The translations under genes and the position numbers were made by a program. Positions 26,545 to 34,947 of a stretch of DNA of 64,000 nt are shown here, piece after piece. The notes beneath the pieces were generated by a model. The model was given only the letters and a program-made list of their open reading frames with translations, ran no database searches and was not told where the DNA came from. Each line of letters opens with the position of its first letter. Position 1 is the stretch's first letter. Origin of the DNA: LVI-A0039 sp033105485 (GTDB lineage Bacteria; Bacillota_I; Bacilli_A; UBA3375); the NCBI GenBank assembly GCA_033105485.1, contig CP136956.1, positions 1-64,000 of the forward strand. Direction: 5' to 3'.

Positions 26545-26569
26545 TAATACATTAATCTTTAACTATTTT
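26531..26569 (+). terminator. Terminator overlapping the ptsI stop codon
   Basis: A perfect 13-bp stem, AAAGATTAATGTA with TACATTAATCTTT, closed by a GTAA tetraloop; the ptsI stop TAG spans stem and loop. The downstream tract (AACTATTTTAT) is only moderately T-rich. Confidence 0.65.
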
Positions 26570-26589
26570 ATATGCACAAAATTATTTTC

Positions 26590-26603
26590 TGTAAGCGTTT
26601 AAA
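26590..26603. promoter_or_regulatory. cre-like site upstream of clpP
   Basis: TGTAAGCGTTTAAA matches the catabolite-response consensus TGWAANCGNTNWCA at all but the penultimate base. It lies 25 bases before the clpP start and is nested in an inverted repeat CTGTAA/TTACAG. With clpP leading a glycolytic operon, CcpA control would make sense, but this is inferred from one site. Confidence 0.4.
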
Positions 26604-26627
26604 ATAATTTACAGAAGTAGGAGAAAA

Positions 26628-27206
26628 ATGCAAAACATTACAATGCCATATGTTATTGAGCAAAGTGGTGGTGGAGAACGTACTTACGATATTTACTCAC
26701 GATTAATGAAAGATAGAATCATTTTCTTAAGTGGTGAAGTTAACGATGAAATGGCAAACATTATTGTTGGACAGCTTTTATTTTTACAAGCTGAAGACCC
26801 TAATGCTGACATTACATTATACATTAACTCACCAGGAGGTAGCATTACGTCAGGAATGGCAATATATGATACAATGAATTATATCAAGTGTGATGTAAAT
26901 ACAGTTGTAGTAGGAATGGCTGCTTCGATGGCAGCGTTTTTATCGTCAGCTGGTACTAAAGGTAAGCGTTATGCGCTACCTAACTCTGAAATTATGATTC
27001 ACCAACCATTAGGTGGAGCTCAGGGACAAGTTACGGAAATGGAAATTAGCCTTAACCGTATAATGAAAATGAAAGAAAAATTAAACAAGATTTTAGCAGC
27101 CAACTCAAATCATACTGTAAAACGCGTGGCCAAAGATACGGAACGCGATTATTTTATGAGTGCAGATGAAGCACTTGAGTATGGATTAATTGATAAAATT
27201 ATTTAA
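26628..27206 (+). CDS. clpP: ATP-dependent Clp protease proteolytic subunit
   Basis: Tetradecameric serine protease partnered by Clp/Hsp100 unfoldases. 192 residues. The nucleophile lies in GMAASMAAFL near residue 100, the catalytic His in MIHQPLGGAQGQ near residue 125, with the Asp later in RDYFMSADEALEYG. AGGAG precedes the ATG. Unusually it heads a run of glycolytic genes (tpiA, gpmI, pgk). No CtsR-like box is visible in front of it, although one is present at trxB. Confidence 0.97.
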   Translation: MQNITMPYVIEQSGGGERTYDIYSRLMKDRIIFLSGEVNDEMANIIVGQLLFLQAEDPNADITLYINSPGGSITSGMAIYDTMNYIKCDVNTVVVGMAASMAAFLSSAGTKGKRYALPNSEIMIHQPLGGAQGQVTEMEISLNRIMKMKEKLNKILAANSNHTVKRVAKDTERDYFMSADEALEYGLIDKII

Positions 27207-27219
27207 TAAGGAGAGAATA

Positions 27220-27966
27220 ATGAGAAACACAATTATCGCAGGTAACTGGAAAATGAACAAAACTTTAGACGAAGCTTTAGCTTTCGTTAACGAATTAAAA
27301 GATACTGACACAAGCGCATTCGCTGGTCAAAAAATGATCTTTGCTCCAAGCTTATTCTTATCAGAATTAGTTAAAGCAACTGAAGGAACTGACATTATCG
27401 TTGGTAGCCAAAACATGCATGAACAAGAAAGTGGAGCTTACACAGGTGAAATTTCAGCTGATATGTTATTATCAATTGGTGTAAAAACTACTTTAATCGG
27501 GCACTCTGAGCGTCGTGAATACTACAACGAAACTGACGCTGTAGTTAATGCAAAAATGAAATTAGCAATTGCTAAAAACATTCAACCAATCTTATGTATT
27601 GGTGAAATCTTAAGTGAAAGAGAAAATGATTTAACAAACTCAGTTTTAGATAGACAAGTTAAAAAAGCATTCGAAGGTTTAACTGAAGAAGAAGTTAAAG
27701 ATGTTGTAATCGCATATGAGCCAGTATGGGCAATCGGTACAGGATTAACTGCTACAAGTAAACAAGCTAACGAAGCATGTAACTTTGTACGTTCAGTTGT
27801 TGCTGAATTATACTCAGAGGAAACTGCAAACAACATGGTAATTCAATACGGAGGAAGTGTTAAACCAGACAACGTTGAAGAATTATTATCAAAATCTGAT
27901 ATTGATGGTGCTTTAGTTGGTGGAGCTAGTTTAGAAGTAGCTTCATACGTAGCATTATTAAAATAA
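27220..27966 (+). CDS. tpiA: Triosephosphate isomerase
   Basis: Interconverts dihydroxyacetone phosphate and glyceraldehyde 3-phosphate. About 248 residues. AGNWKMNKT carries the substrate-binding Asn and Lys, GHSERREYY the catalytic His, AYEPVWAIGTG the catalytic Glu, and YGGSVKPDN the phosphate loop. ATG 27220 follows AAGGAGAG; an in-frame ATG at 27190 overlaps clpP and is rejected. Codon use is strongly biased (highly expressed). Part of the clpP-tpiA-gpmI-pgk run. Confidence 0.97.
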   Translation: MRNTIIAGNWKMNKTLDEALAFVNELKDTDTSAFAGQKMIFAPSLFLSELVKATEGTDIIVGSQNMHEQESGAYTGEISADMLLSIGVKTTLIGHSERREYYNETDAVVNAKMKLAIAKNIQPILCIGEILSERENDLTNSVLDRQVKKAFEGLTEEEVKDVVIAYEPVWAIGTGLTATSKQANEACNFVRSVVAELYSEETANNMVIQYGGSVKPDNVEELLSKSDIDGALVGGASLEVASYVALLK

Positions 27967-27974
27967 GGAGTAAA

Positions 27975-29516
27975 ATGAAAAAAACAGTATTACTTGCCAT
28001 CTTAGATGGTTTCGGTTTACGTGGTGATGACCACGGAAACGCAGTAACACAAGCAAATAAACCAAATATTGATCGTTTATTTGCAACTTACCCTCACACA
28101 ACTTTACGTGCTGATGGAAATTTTGTAGGGTTACCTGAAGGACAAATGGGTAACTCAGAAGTAGGGCACTTAAATATTGGTGCTGGTAGAATTGTATACC
28201 AATCACTTGAAAGAATTAATAAAGCTATCGAAGAAGATGCTTTAAAAGAGATGGATGAAATTAAGTCAGCTATCGAAAATGGTAAAACTAATGGGTTACA
28301 CTTATTAGGTTTATTATCTCCAGGTGGAGTACACTCACATATTAACCACTTATTTGCATTAATTGACAATGCTAAAGAAGCTGGTGTGACTGAGTTATAC
28401 ATCCACGCTATCTTAGATGGTCGTGATGTAGATCCTAAGAGTGCAATTGAGTACGTAACAATGTTACAAAACAAACTTGCAGAAGTTGGAATTGGTCAAA
28501 TCGCTACAATCTCTGGACGTTACTATGCAATGGATAGAGATAAGCGTTGGGATCGTGTAGAACTTGCATATGACACAATTGTTAGTGCTAAAAGTGAACA
28601 CTCATTTACTGATCCAATCGCTTACATTAACGAATGTTATGCAAACGATACAGTAGATGAATTCATCTTACCAGCAGTTAACAGCGATGTTAATGTAAGA
28701 ATTGAAGAAAATACTTCAGTTATTAACTTCAATTTCCGTCCTGACCGTGCAATGCAATTAGCAGGTGTTCTTACTAATGCTGATTACAACCCACAACCAG
28801 AAGACAACCCAGTATTCGTACCAAGTTATAGACCAGAATCTATTAACTTCGTTCAAATGATGAAGTTCTCTGATGATGTAAAAGCGCCAATTGCGTTCAA
28901 ACACATCAACATTGAAAACACATTAGGTGAAGTAGTTTCAAATGCTGGTTTACAACAATTACGTATTGCTGAAACTGAAAAATATCCACACGTTACTTTC
29001 TTCTTTGATGGTGGTGTAGATAAAGAAATCGAAGGTAGTAAGCGTGTATTAATTAATTCACCAAAAGTTGCTACTTACGACTTACAACCAGAAATGAGTG
29101 CTCCAGAAGTTACTGAAGCATTATTAGCTGAATTAGACAAAGACTACTTAGATTTAGTAATTTTAAACTTCGCTAACCCAGACATGGTTGGACACTCAGG
29201 AATGCTTGAGCCTACAATTCAAGCGATTGAAGCTGTAGATAAATACTTAGGGCAAGTAATCGCTAAAATCGAAGAAATCGGTGGATCTGCTATCATAACT
29301 GCTGACCACGGTAACGCTGATTTAGTATTAAACGATGACGAGTCTCCAAATACAGCTCACACTGCTAACCCAGTACCTGCAATTGTTGTTGGTGAAGGTT
29401 ACGAAGTAATCGAGCGTGAAGATTCTAAATTAGCTGATGTTGCTCCTACATTATTAACTATGTTAGGTGTAGAAGTACCAGCAGAAATGACAGGAACTCC
29501 ATTTATCAATGCATAA
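27975..29516 (+). CDS. gpmI: 2,3-bisphosphoglycerate-independent phosphoglycerate mutase
   Basis: Manganese-dependent interconversion of 3- and 2-phosphoglycerate. 513 residues, the usual size. The phospho-serine segment is MGNSEVGHLNIGAGR, HAILDGRDVDPKSA lies in the transferase domain, and NFANPDMVGHSG plus ITADHGNAD hold metal ligands. AAGGAG precedes ATG 27975. It overlaps the small unknown gene at 29509 by 8 bases. It belongs to the alkaline-phosphatase superfamily, like deoB further right. Confidence 0.97.
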   Translation: MKKTVLLAILDGFGLRGDDHGNAVTQANKPNIDRLFATYPHTTLRADGNFVGLPEGQMGNSEVGHLNIGAGRIVYQSLERINKAIEEDALKEMDEIKSAIENGKTNGLHLLGLLSPGGVHSHINHLFALIDNAKEAGVTELYIHAILDGRDVDPKSAIEYVTMLQNKLAEVGIGQIATISGRYYAMDRDKRWDRVELAYDTIVSAKSEHSFTDPIAYINECYANDTVDEFILPAVNSDVNVRIEENTSVINFNFRPDRAMQLAGVLTNADYNPQPEDNPVFVPSYRPESINFVQMMKFSDDVKAPIAFKHINIENTLGEVVSNAGLQQLRIAETEKYPHVTFFFDGGVDKEIEGSKRVLINSPKVATYDLQPEMSAPEVTEALLAELDKDYLDLVILNFANPDMVGHSGMLEPTIQAIEAVDKYLGQVIAKIEEIGGSAIITADHGNADLVLNDDESPNTAHTANPVPAIVVGEGYEVIEREDSKLADVAPTLLTMLGVEVPAEMTGTPFINA

Positions 29517-29826
29517 TGATCGTTTATCAATATTATTACCAGCTAATACTATATTAGCTGTTGATAATACTAAAATTAATATTAGTCATATGCAAATCAA
29601 GAAAAATGACAAAACTAAACGCTATGAATTACGTTTCTTTGAAGAAGCAAAGCAAGTAGCAAAAAAGCAATATCACAACATGACAATCAATGTTATTAGC
29701 AGCGATGAAGATAATTTATCAATGCATATTATGGAAAATGGTAAATCTAATGCATTAGAATTATTATTTGAAACAGAAAAAGATGTATTACGTATTAAGA
29801 AATATGTAGACACATTACTTATTTAA
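29509..29826 (+). CDS. Small cytosolic protein of unknown function between gpmI and pgk
   Basis: 105 residues, basic and charged, no signal or membrane segment, no motif I recognise. Its ATG lies in the last codons of gpmI (8-base overlap) and it ends ten bases before pgk, so it is fully embedded in a glycolytic operon and probably translationally coupled. The strand pattern suggests a small beta-rich domain (alternating hydrophobics in YELRFFEEA and LELLFETE). Coupling makes a role tied to glycolysis or its regulation conceivable; nothing in the sequence proves it. Confidence 0.7.
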   Translation: MHNDRLSILLPANTILAVDNTKINISHMQIKKNDKTKRYELRFFEEAKQVAKKQYHNMTINVISSDEDNLSMHIMENGKSNALELLFETEKDVLRIKKYVDTLLI

Positions 29827-29835
29827 GGAGAAACA

Positions 29836-31032
29836 ATGAACAAAGTATCAATTAAAGATATCGATGTAAAAGGGAAAAAAGTATTAGTACGTGTTGACTT
29901 TAACGTACCTTTAAAAGATGGTGTTATTACTGATGATAACCGTATTAAAGCAGCTTTAGAAACAATTAACTACTTAGTAGCTGAAGAAGCGAAAGTAATT
30001 TTATTCTCTCACTTAGGGAAAGTAAAAGAAGAAGCTGACAAAGCATCTAAATCAATTAAACCTGCAGTTGACAGATTAACTGAATTATTAGGTAAAGAAG
30101 TAACTTTCGTTGCTAGCACTCGTGGTGAAGAATTAGAAACTGCTATCGCTGGATTAAACAGTGGTGACGTATTAATGTTTGAAAACACTCGTTTTGAAGA
30201 CATTGATGGTAAAAAAGAATCTAAAAACGATGAAGAATTAGGAAAATACTGGGCTTCTTTAGGAGACGGAATCTTCGTAAACGACGCATTCGGAACTGCA
30301 CACCGTGCACACGCATCAAACAAAGGAATCGCTGCTAACTGTGAAGTGGCTGTACCTGGTTTCTTATTAGAAAAAGAAATTAAATTCATCGGAGGAGCTG
30401 TAGATAACCCTAACCGTCCATTAGTTGCGATCTTAGGTGGAGCTAAAGTTTCTGATAAAATCGGTGTAATTGAAAACTTATTAGACACTGCTGACCATGT
30501 ATTAGTTGGTGGTGGAATGATGTTCACATTCTTAAAAGCAATGGGACACGAAATTGGTTCTTCATTATGTGAAGAAGATAAATTAGAATTAGCAACTTCG
30601 TTATTAGAAAAAGCTAACGGAAAATTAATCTTACCAGTTGACGCTGTAATTAACAACGCTTTTGCTAACGAAGGTGACATTCAAACTGTAGATGCTAAAG
30701 AAGTACCTGCAGGATACATGGGATTAGATGTTGGTCCTAAAACTGTTGAATTATTCGGAAAATACATTACTGACGCTAAAACAGTAGTATGGAATGGACC
30801 TATGGGAGTATTCGAAATGGAAAACTTCGCTCAAGGTACAATTGGTGTTTGTAAAACAATCGCTGCAAACGAAGAAGCAACAACTATCATCGGTGGTGGA
30901 GATAGTGCAGCAGCAGCAATCCAATTAGGATTCGCTGATGACTTCAGTCACATTTCAACTGGTGGTGGAGCTAGTTTAGAATATTTAGAAGGTAAAGAGT
31001 TACCAGGAATTACTTGTTTAACTGAAAAATAA
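29836..31032 (+). CDS. pgk: Phosphoglycerate kinase
   Basis: Makes ATP from 1,3-bisphosphoglycerate. 398 residues. KKVLVRVDFNVPL is the N-terminal substrate loop; FENTRFEDIDGKKESKND (core FENTRFED), GGAKVSDKIGVIENLL, WNGPMGVFEMENFA and GGGDSAAA are family blocks of the two domains. AAGGAG precedes the ATG. Codon choice is narrow, as in the neighbouring glycolytic genes. The gap genes and eno of the lower pathway are not in the window. Confidence 0.97.
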   Translation: MNKVSIKDIDVKGKKVLVRVDFNVPLKDGVITDDNRIKAALETINYLVAEEAKVILFSHLGKVKEEADKASKSIKPAVDRLTELLGKEVTFVASTRGEELETAIAGLNSGDVLMFENTRFEDIDGKKESKNDEELGKYWASLGDGIFVNDAFGTAHRAHASNKGIAANCEVAVPGFLLEKEIKFIGGAVDNPNRPLVAILGGAKVSDKIGVIENLLDTADHVLVGGGMMFTFLKAMGHEIGSSLCEEDKLELATSLLEKANGKLILPVDAVINNAFANEGDIQTVDAKEVPAGYMGLDVGPKTVELFGKYITDAKTVVWNGPMGVFEMENFAQGTIGVCKTIAANEEATTIIGGGDSAAAAIQLGFADDFSHISTGGGASLEYLEGKELPGITCLTEK

Positions 31033-31033
31033 T

Positions 31034-31063
31034 AGACTATATATAAATATATGTTATTATAAT
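31034..31063 (+). promoter_or_regulatory. Promoter of crr
   Basis: TAGACT (4 of 6 to TTGACA), an 18-base spacer, then a perfect TATAAT. Start codon is 26 bases downstream. Confidence 0.55.
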
Positions 31064-31088
31064 AATGTAAACTAAAGGAGATAGCATT

Positions 31089-31586
31089 ATGGGATTATTT
31101 GATAAATTATTTGGTTCAAAAGAATCTAAAGAAGTAGTAGTAACTTCACCATTAACTGGTAAAGTAATTAGAATGGAAGATGTGCCTGATCAAGCATTTT
31201 CTCAAAAAATGATGGGTGACGGTTTTGCAATCGACCCAACTTCTGGTGACGTACATGCACCAATCGATGCTGAAATTGCATTAGTATTCGAAGCAACAGG
31301 ACACGCTGTTGGATTAAAAACTGAAGACGGAATGGAAATTTTATTACACTTCGGTATTGATACTGTAAACTTACAAGGTGAAGGTTTTGACGTTAAAGTT
31401 AAAGCTGGTGACAAAGTTAAGGCTGGTGACTTATTATTATCAGTTGATTTAGAATCTGTTAAGTCAAAAGCACCATCTGTTGTTACTCCAGTAATCTTTA
31501 CTAACTTAGCTGGAAAAGAATTATCTATTGATGAATCATTATATGGTACTGAAGTATCACACGGTGATGTAATCGTTAAATTCTAA
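31089..31586 (+). CDS. crr: PTS glucose-type EIIA protein
   Basis: 165 residues, a free-standing EIIA(Glc) domain. It accepts phosphate from HPr and passes it to a membrane EIIB/EIIC. The active His is in EILLHFGIDTVNLQGEGF and the supporting His in FEATGHAVGL; SPLTGKVIRMEDVPD opens the domain. GGAGAT precedes the ATG. No EIIBC gene lies nearby, so it probably serves a transporter encoded elsewhere, as stand-alone EIIA proteins do in many Bacillota. It has its own promoter and terminator. Confidence 0.93.
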   Translation: MGLFDKLFGSKESKEVVVTSPLTGKVIRMEDVPDQAFSQKMMGDGFAIDPTSGDVHAPIDAEIALVFEATGHAVGLKTEDGMEILLHFGIDTVNLQGEGFDVKVKAGDKVKAGDLLLSVDLESVKSKAPSVVTPVIFTNLAGKELSIDESLYGTEVSHGDVIVKF

Positions 31587-31597
31587 TAAGGAATATT

Positions 31598-31630
31598 GAT
31601 AACAGTTCTAAGGACTGTTATCTTTTTTTA
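31598..31630 (+). terminator. Intrinsic terminator after crr
   Basis: GATAACAGT pairs perfectly with ACTGTTATC around a 7-base loop, followed by seven T. Confidence 0.92.
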
Positions 31631-31640
31631 AGGAGAAATA

Positions 31641-32096
31641 ATGAAAAAACTAATAATTGGTATGCTAATTGTATTAATTGCATTAGTTGCGGCTTTAGCT
31701 GTTTTAGGACAGGGAAGTTCAGCAAGTTTATATGCAGATGGAACTCATGCAGATTATAATCAAATTGGTGATGATGTAGTAGGTACTAACTTATATTACT
31801 TCTACCAAGAAAGTTGTGTACACTGTAACAATATTAAAGAAGATATTGCAGATTTCTATTATAGTGACGAACATGAAGATATTGACTTCTATTTTGTTGA
31901 TGCTGCACAATCAAAAAATAGCGATGTATGGTTTAGAGGAGAAAGTGATGATTTCGTACCTCCATCTGGAAAATTTACAGACTATACAGATATTCAAATC
32001 CTAGGAACACCTACTTTAATCGAAATTATGGATGGACAAATTACTCAATTCTTAGTTGGTGAAGAAGCGATTCCTGCATACCTAGAGAGTTTATAA
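31641..32096 (+). CDS. Membrane-anchored thioredoxin-like protein
   Basis: 151 residues: one N-terminal hydrophobic segment (residues ~4-24) and an exported thioredoxin-like domain with the redox pair CVHC in YYFYQESCVHCNNI and a cis-Pro candidate in LGTPTLIEI. Family members reduce or oxidise exported thiols; which direction applies here is not clear. AAGGAG precedes the ATG. The stop overlaps the following membrane-protein gene, so the two are likely partners. No nearby cytochrome or DsbD-type gene is visible. Confidence 0.82.
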   Translation: MKKLIIGMLIVLIALVAALAVLGQGSSASLYADGTHADYNQIGDDVVGTNLYYFYQESCVHCNNIKEDIADFYYSDEHEDIDFYFVDAAQSKNSDVWFRGESDDFVPPSGKFTDYTDIQILGTPTLIEIMDGQITQFLVGEEAIPAYLESL

Positions 32097-32491
32097 TGGA
32101 AAGAATTTGTGGAATGGATGTCAAAGTCAATGAGCAAGAGGCAAAGTACTATAAGAAAGTATTCAAATATAGTGGTTTTATACCGTTAATCACTTTTTTT
32201 TTACTTGCTTCTATGGCAGTTAGTAGTTTGTTACCAATCAATTATATGATGGGAGTAATTGTAATTATATTTACAATTTATTTCTTATACATCATTCGCA
32301 TTGATAAAGTTGGAACTAAACAACACTTATATGCAGGTATAATTCTTGTTGGTGCCTATTTATTTTATGGTGCTAGCAGCTATAATGTTACTTTAGCAAT
32401 GATTCTTGGTTTCGTTGTATTCATTACATTTATTAATGGACGTGAACTACAAACTAAGGCTATACATAAAAAGGTTACTAACAAACGTTAG
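32096..32491 (+). CDS. Small integral membrane protein
   Basis: 131 residues with about four hydrophobic segments between residues 24 and 118, and a basic C-terminus. I do not recognise the family. It overlaps the thioredoxin-like gene by one base (TAATG). ATG 32111 is an alternative start. No conserved Cys pair is visible, so it is not an obvious DsbB or CcdA. The last codons form part of the transcription terminator. Confidence 0.65.
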   Translation: MERICGMDVKVNEQEAKYYKKVFKYSGFIPLITFFLLASMAVSSLLPINYMMGVIVIIFTIYFLYIIRIDKVGTKQHLYAGIILVGAYLFYGASSYNVTLAMILGFVVFITFINGRELQTKAIHKKVTNKR

Positions 32492-32501
32492 TAGCTTTTT
32501 T
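32470..32501 (+). terminator. Terminator overlapping the 3' end of the membrane protein gene
   Basis: AAAGGTTACTAAC pairs with GTTAGTAGCTTT (one bulge), followed by TTTT. The 5' arm is coding. Confidence 0.75.
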
Positions 32502-32502
32502 A

Positions 32503-32511
32503 TGCTATAAT
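32503..32511 (+). promoter_or_regulatory. Extended -10 promoter of the S51 gene
   Basis: TGCTATAAT, a perfect extended -10, 22 bases before the ATG; the -35 side falls in the preceding terminator. Confidence 0.6.
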
Positions 32512-32532
32512 AACTATTAATATCGAGGAGTT

Positions 32533-33150
32533 ATGAAAATGGATTTAAAGTATGTATTAGTTAGTAGCATTAACGATCTAGACAGTAAGGTTATAGATCA
32601 AATCAGCAATAATGTAACGCCAAGTTCCAAAGTTGTATACCTAAGAGGAAAGTCTTCATCAAGTTAAGTTCATTTCAATAATGTTTGTAATTTATATCAA
32701 AAGTTAGGTGTAACTAACATATCTTATTGTGATTTAGATAGCGATAATGATCAACAGGTTATCGAGTTAATTAGTAATTGTGATATTTTACACTTAGGTG
32801 GTGGACATACATTTAAGTTTGCTAATAGAATTAAATCAGGTAATTATACTGCTCATCTATTAGCTGCAATAGAAAAAGTTAAGCTTGTAGTTGGGGAAAG
32901 TACAGGTGCTATAATCTTAACAGATGACTTAGAAGTCGCAAATATCTTAGGAGAAAATGATACAGGTAATAAGGAATTGCCTTTAAACTTATTACAATTG
33001 TCTTTTTTACCGCATTATAATACAATTAACATAGATGTTAGCAAATATCAAACAGCTAGAGAAAGAGTTATTTACGGCGTTAATGATGGTAGTGCGATTT
33101 TAATTAATAATGTTGGTGAATATTACTTATATAATGTAGAACTTTTATAG
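32533..33150 (+). pseudogene. S51-family peptidase (PepE-like) interrupted by one in-frame stop
   Basis: The frame runs from ATG 32533 (GGAG upstream) to TAG 33148 with a single TAA at 32665-32667, codon 45. On both sides the reading frame reads as one protein: ILHLGGGHTFKFANRI is the S51 glycine motif, VVGESTGAIIL holds the nucleophile (GxSxG-like, with Thr for Ala), and SFLPHYNT the catalytic His. No start codon with a ribosome binding site lies after the TAA. All visible active-site residues are intact, so inactivation looks recent, or the base call should be verified. Intact relatives cleave Asp-X dipeptides or similar. Confidence 0.8.
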
Positions 33151-33161
33151 TGAGGAGTAAA

Positions 33162-33668
33162 ATGAATATACAGATTAGGAAAGTTACAATTAATGACGCT
33201 AAGCAAATAGTAGATTATTGCAATCAAGTTGCCGGAGAGTCTGATAATATGTCGTTTGGAGTAGGAGAATTTGGAATTACTTATGAACAAGAAGTTGAGT
33301 TTTTGAAAAGTATAGAAGGTAGTATTAATAATTTTATGATGGTTGCCATAGCAAATAATCAAATAATTGGACTTACAAATATTAGTGGATCATCACGCCC
33401 AAGAATAATACATAATGTTGATTTAGGAATATCTGTTAAACAGGAGTACTGGGGTTTAGGTGTGGGTAGTAAGTTACTAGACTCAATGATTGAGGAGTGT
33501 CAAAAAACAGGATTAATTAGAAACATCCATTTACTAGTAGTAGCTGATAATACAAAAGCAATCGGATTATATAAGAAGTATGGCTTTAAGCAAGTAGGGT
33601 CGTACGCTAATTATCACTTTGTTAATGAACAGTATAAAGATTTATTAATTATGGAGAAAATACTATAA
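33162..33668 (+). CDS. GNAT-family N-acetyltransferase
   Basis: 168 residues. Acetyl-CoA-binding motif A is EYWGLGVGSKLLDSMIEE and motif B ends at NTKAIGLYKKYGFKQVG. Substrate unknown; the whole-length fold resembles RimI/RimJ-like or small-molecule acetyltransferases. ATG 33162 follows GAGGAG; a GTG at 33150 in the same frame overlaps the S51 stop and is not preferred. It is probably co-transcribed with the broken S51 gene. A hairpin shared with the convergent pepT gene follows. Confidence 0.88.
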   Translation: MNIQIRKVTINDAKQIVDYCNQVAGESDNMSFGVGEFGITYEQEVEFLKSIEGSINNFMMVAIANNQIIGLTNISGSSRPRIIHNVDLGISVKQEYWGLGVGSKLLDSMIEECQKTGLIRNIHLLVVADNTKAIGLYKKYGFKQVGSYANYHFVNEQYKDLLIMEKIL

Positions 33669-33699
33669 AAAAGGTTACTAGAACTATCTAGTAACTTTA
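33667..33699. terminator. Bidirectional terminator between GNAT gene and pepT
   Basis: AAAGGTTACTAG pairs with CTAGTAACTTT around a 6-base loop; A-rich on one side and T-rich on the other, serving both converging genes. Confidence 0.8.
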
Positions 33700-33702
33700 A
33701 TT

Positions 33703-34917
33703 TTATTTAGAACCATTTAATTTAATGATTTCAATAATAGTTTCTGTTGCTTTAACCATTGATTCTTCAACAATGTATTCAAAACGCCCATGGAAGTTAT
33801 GTCCACCTGTGAAGATATTTGGACAAGGTAAGCCCATGAATGATAATTTAGAACCATCAGTACCACCACGAATTGGCTCAATACGAGGAGTAACACCTAC
33901 ATTTTCCATCGCTTCAACAGCTAAATCAATAATGTGATATACAGGACGAACTTTTTCACTCATATTAAAGTATTGATCGCTAATAGTAATTGTACTATCT
34001 GGAGCGTTTAACTTAATTACACTGTTAAATACTGCTTCCATGTATTCTTTCTTTGAATTAAATAAGTCCATATCATGATCACGAATGATATAAGTTAAAG
34101 TCGTTTTATCAACGCTTCCTTCGAATGCGTGTAACATAATGAATCCTTCATAACCTTCAGTGTACTCAGGTTTTGCACCACTAGGCATTGCTGTATGGTA
34201 TTTAATTGCAAGTTCTTGACTATTAATCATACCGTTCTTAGCAGTTCCAGGGTGAACGTTACGTCCAACAACGTCAATAACTACAGCAGCAGCATTAAAG
34301 TTTTCATATTGTAATTCTCCAATAACACCACCATCAATAGTATATGCAAACTCAGCTCCAAACCGTTTCACGTCAAAGTCATTAGCTCCAGTCCCAATTT
34401 CTTCGTCTGTAGTGAAACCAATACAAATATCTCCGTGTTTAATTTCAGGGTTGTCAATGAAGTATTTAACCGCTTCCATAATTTCACTAATTCCGGCTTT
34501 ATCATCTGCCCCAAGTAAAGAAGTACCATCAGTAGTAATAATTGTTTGTCCTACATAGTTGTTTAACTCAGTGAACATTGTAGGGTCTAAACTGTTTTCA
34601 TCGTTTAATTTAATAATACCACCATCATAGTTTGTGTGAATTTGAGGGTTTACATTAGCACCATTAAAATCTGGTGCTGTATCAACGTGTGATAAGAATC
34701 CAATTGCAGGTTTCCCTTCAACGTTTGCAGGTAATTTAGCGTAGATGTAACCATTAGTTTGGTCATAGTCAACACTTACTCCTAGTTCAAGAAGTTCATC
34801 ATTTAATAAGTTTAATAAATCAAATTGTTTTGTTGTACTAGGTCTTTGTGTAGCAGTTGGATCTGACTTAGTATCGATTTTTACGTATTTTAATAATCTT
34901 TCAGTTACTTTTTCCAT
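33703..34917 (-). CDS. pepT: Peptidase T (tripeptide aminopeptidase)
   Basis: M20-family dizinc aminopeptidase that removes the N-terminal residue of tripeptides. 404 residues. Zinc ligands are visible in GFLSHVDTAPDF, LGADDKAGISEIMEA, TTDEEIGTGA and the C-terminal TGGHNFHGRFE. RIEPIRGGTDGSKLSFMGLP (20 residues) is the peptidase T signature. AAAGGAGAG precedes the ATG on the minus strand. One of the few minus-strand genes, with its own promoter; it supplies amino acids from peptides. Confidence 0.97.
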   Translation of the reverse strand: MEKVTERLLKYVKIDTKSDPTATQRPSTTKQFDLLNLLNDELLELGVSVDYDQTNGYIYAKLPANVEGKPAIGFLSHVDTAPDFNGANVNPQIHTNYDGGIIKLNDENSLDPTMFTELNNYVGQTIITTDGTSLLGADDKAGISEIMEAVKYFIDNPEIKHGDICIGFTTDEEIGTGANDFDVKRFGAEFAYTIDGGVIGELQYENFNAAAVVIDVVGRNVHPGTAKNGMINSQELAIKYHTAMPSGAKPEYTEGYEGFIMLHAFEGSVDKTTLTYIIRDHDMDLFNSKKEYMEAVFNSVIKLNAPDSTITISDQYFNMSEKVRPVYHIIDLAVEAMENVGVTPRIEPIRGGTDGSKLSFMGLPCPNIFTGGHNFHGRFEYIVEESMVKATETIIEIIKLNGSK

Positions 34918-34938
34918 TATCTCTCCTTTAATGTAATA

Positions 34939-34947
34939 ATTATATCA
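34939..34947 (-). promoter_or_regulatory. Extended -10 promoter of pepT
   Basis: On the minus strand TGATATAAT, a perfect extended -10, 22 bases before the pepT start. Confidence 0.65.

Noticed and set aside
30009..30680. Long minus-strand open frame (223 codons) inside pgk
   Set aside because: It is a shadow of the biased codons of pgk; no ribosome binding site or protein-like motifs. The same applies to minus-strand frames inside tsf, fakA, ptsI, gpmI and others.
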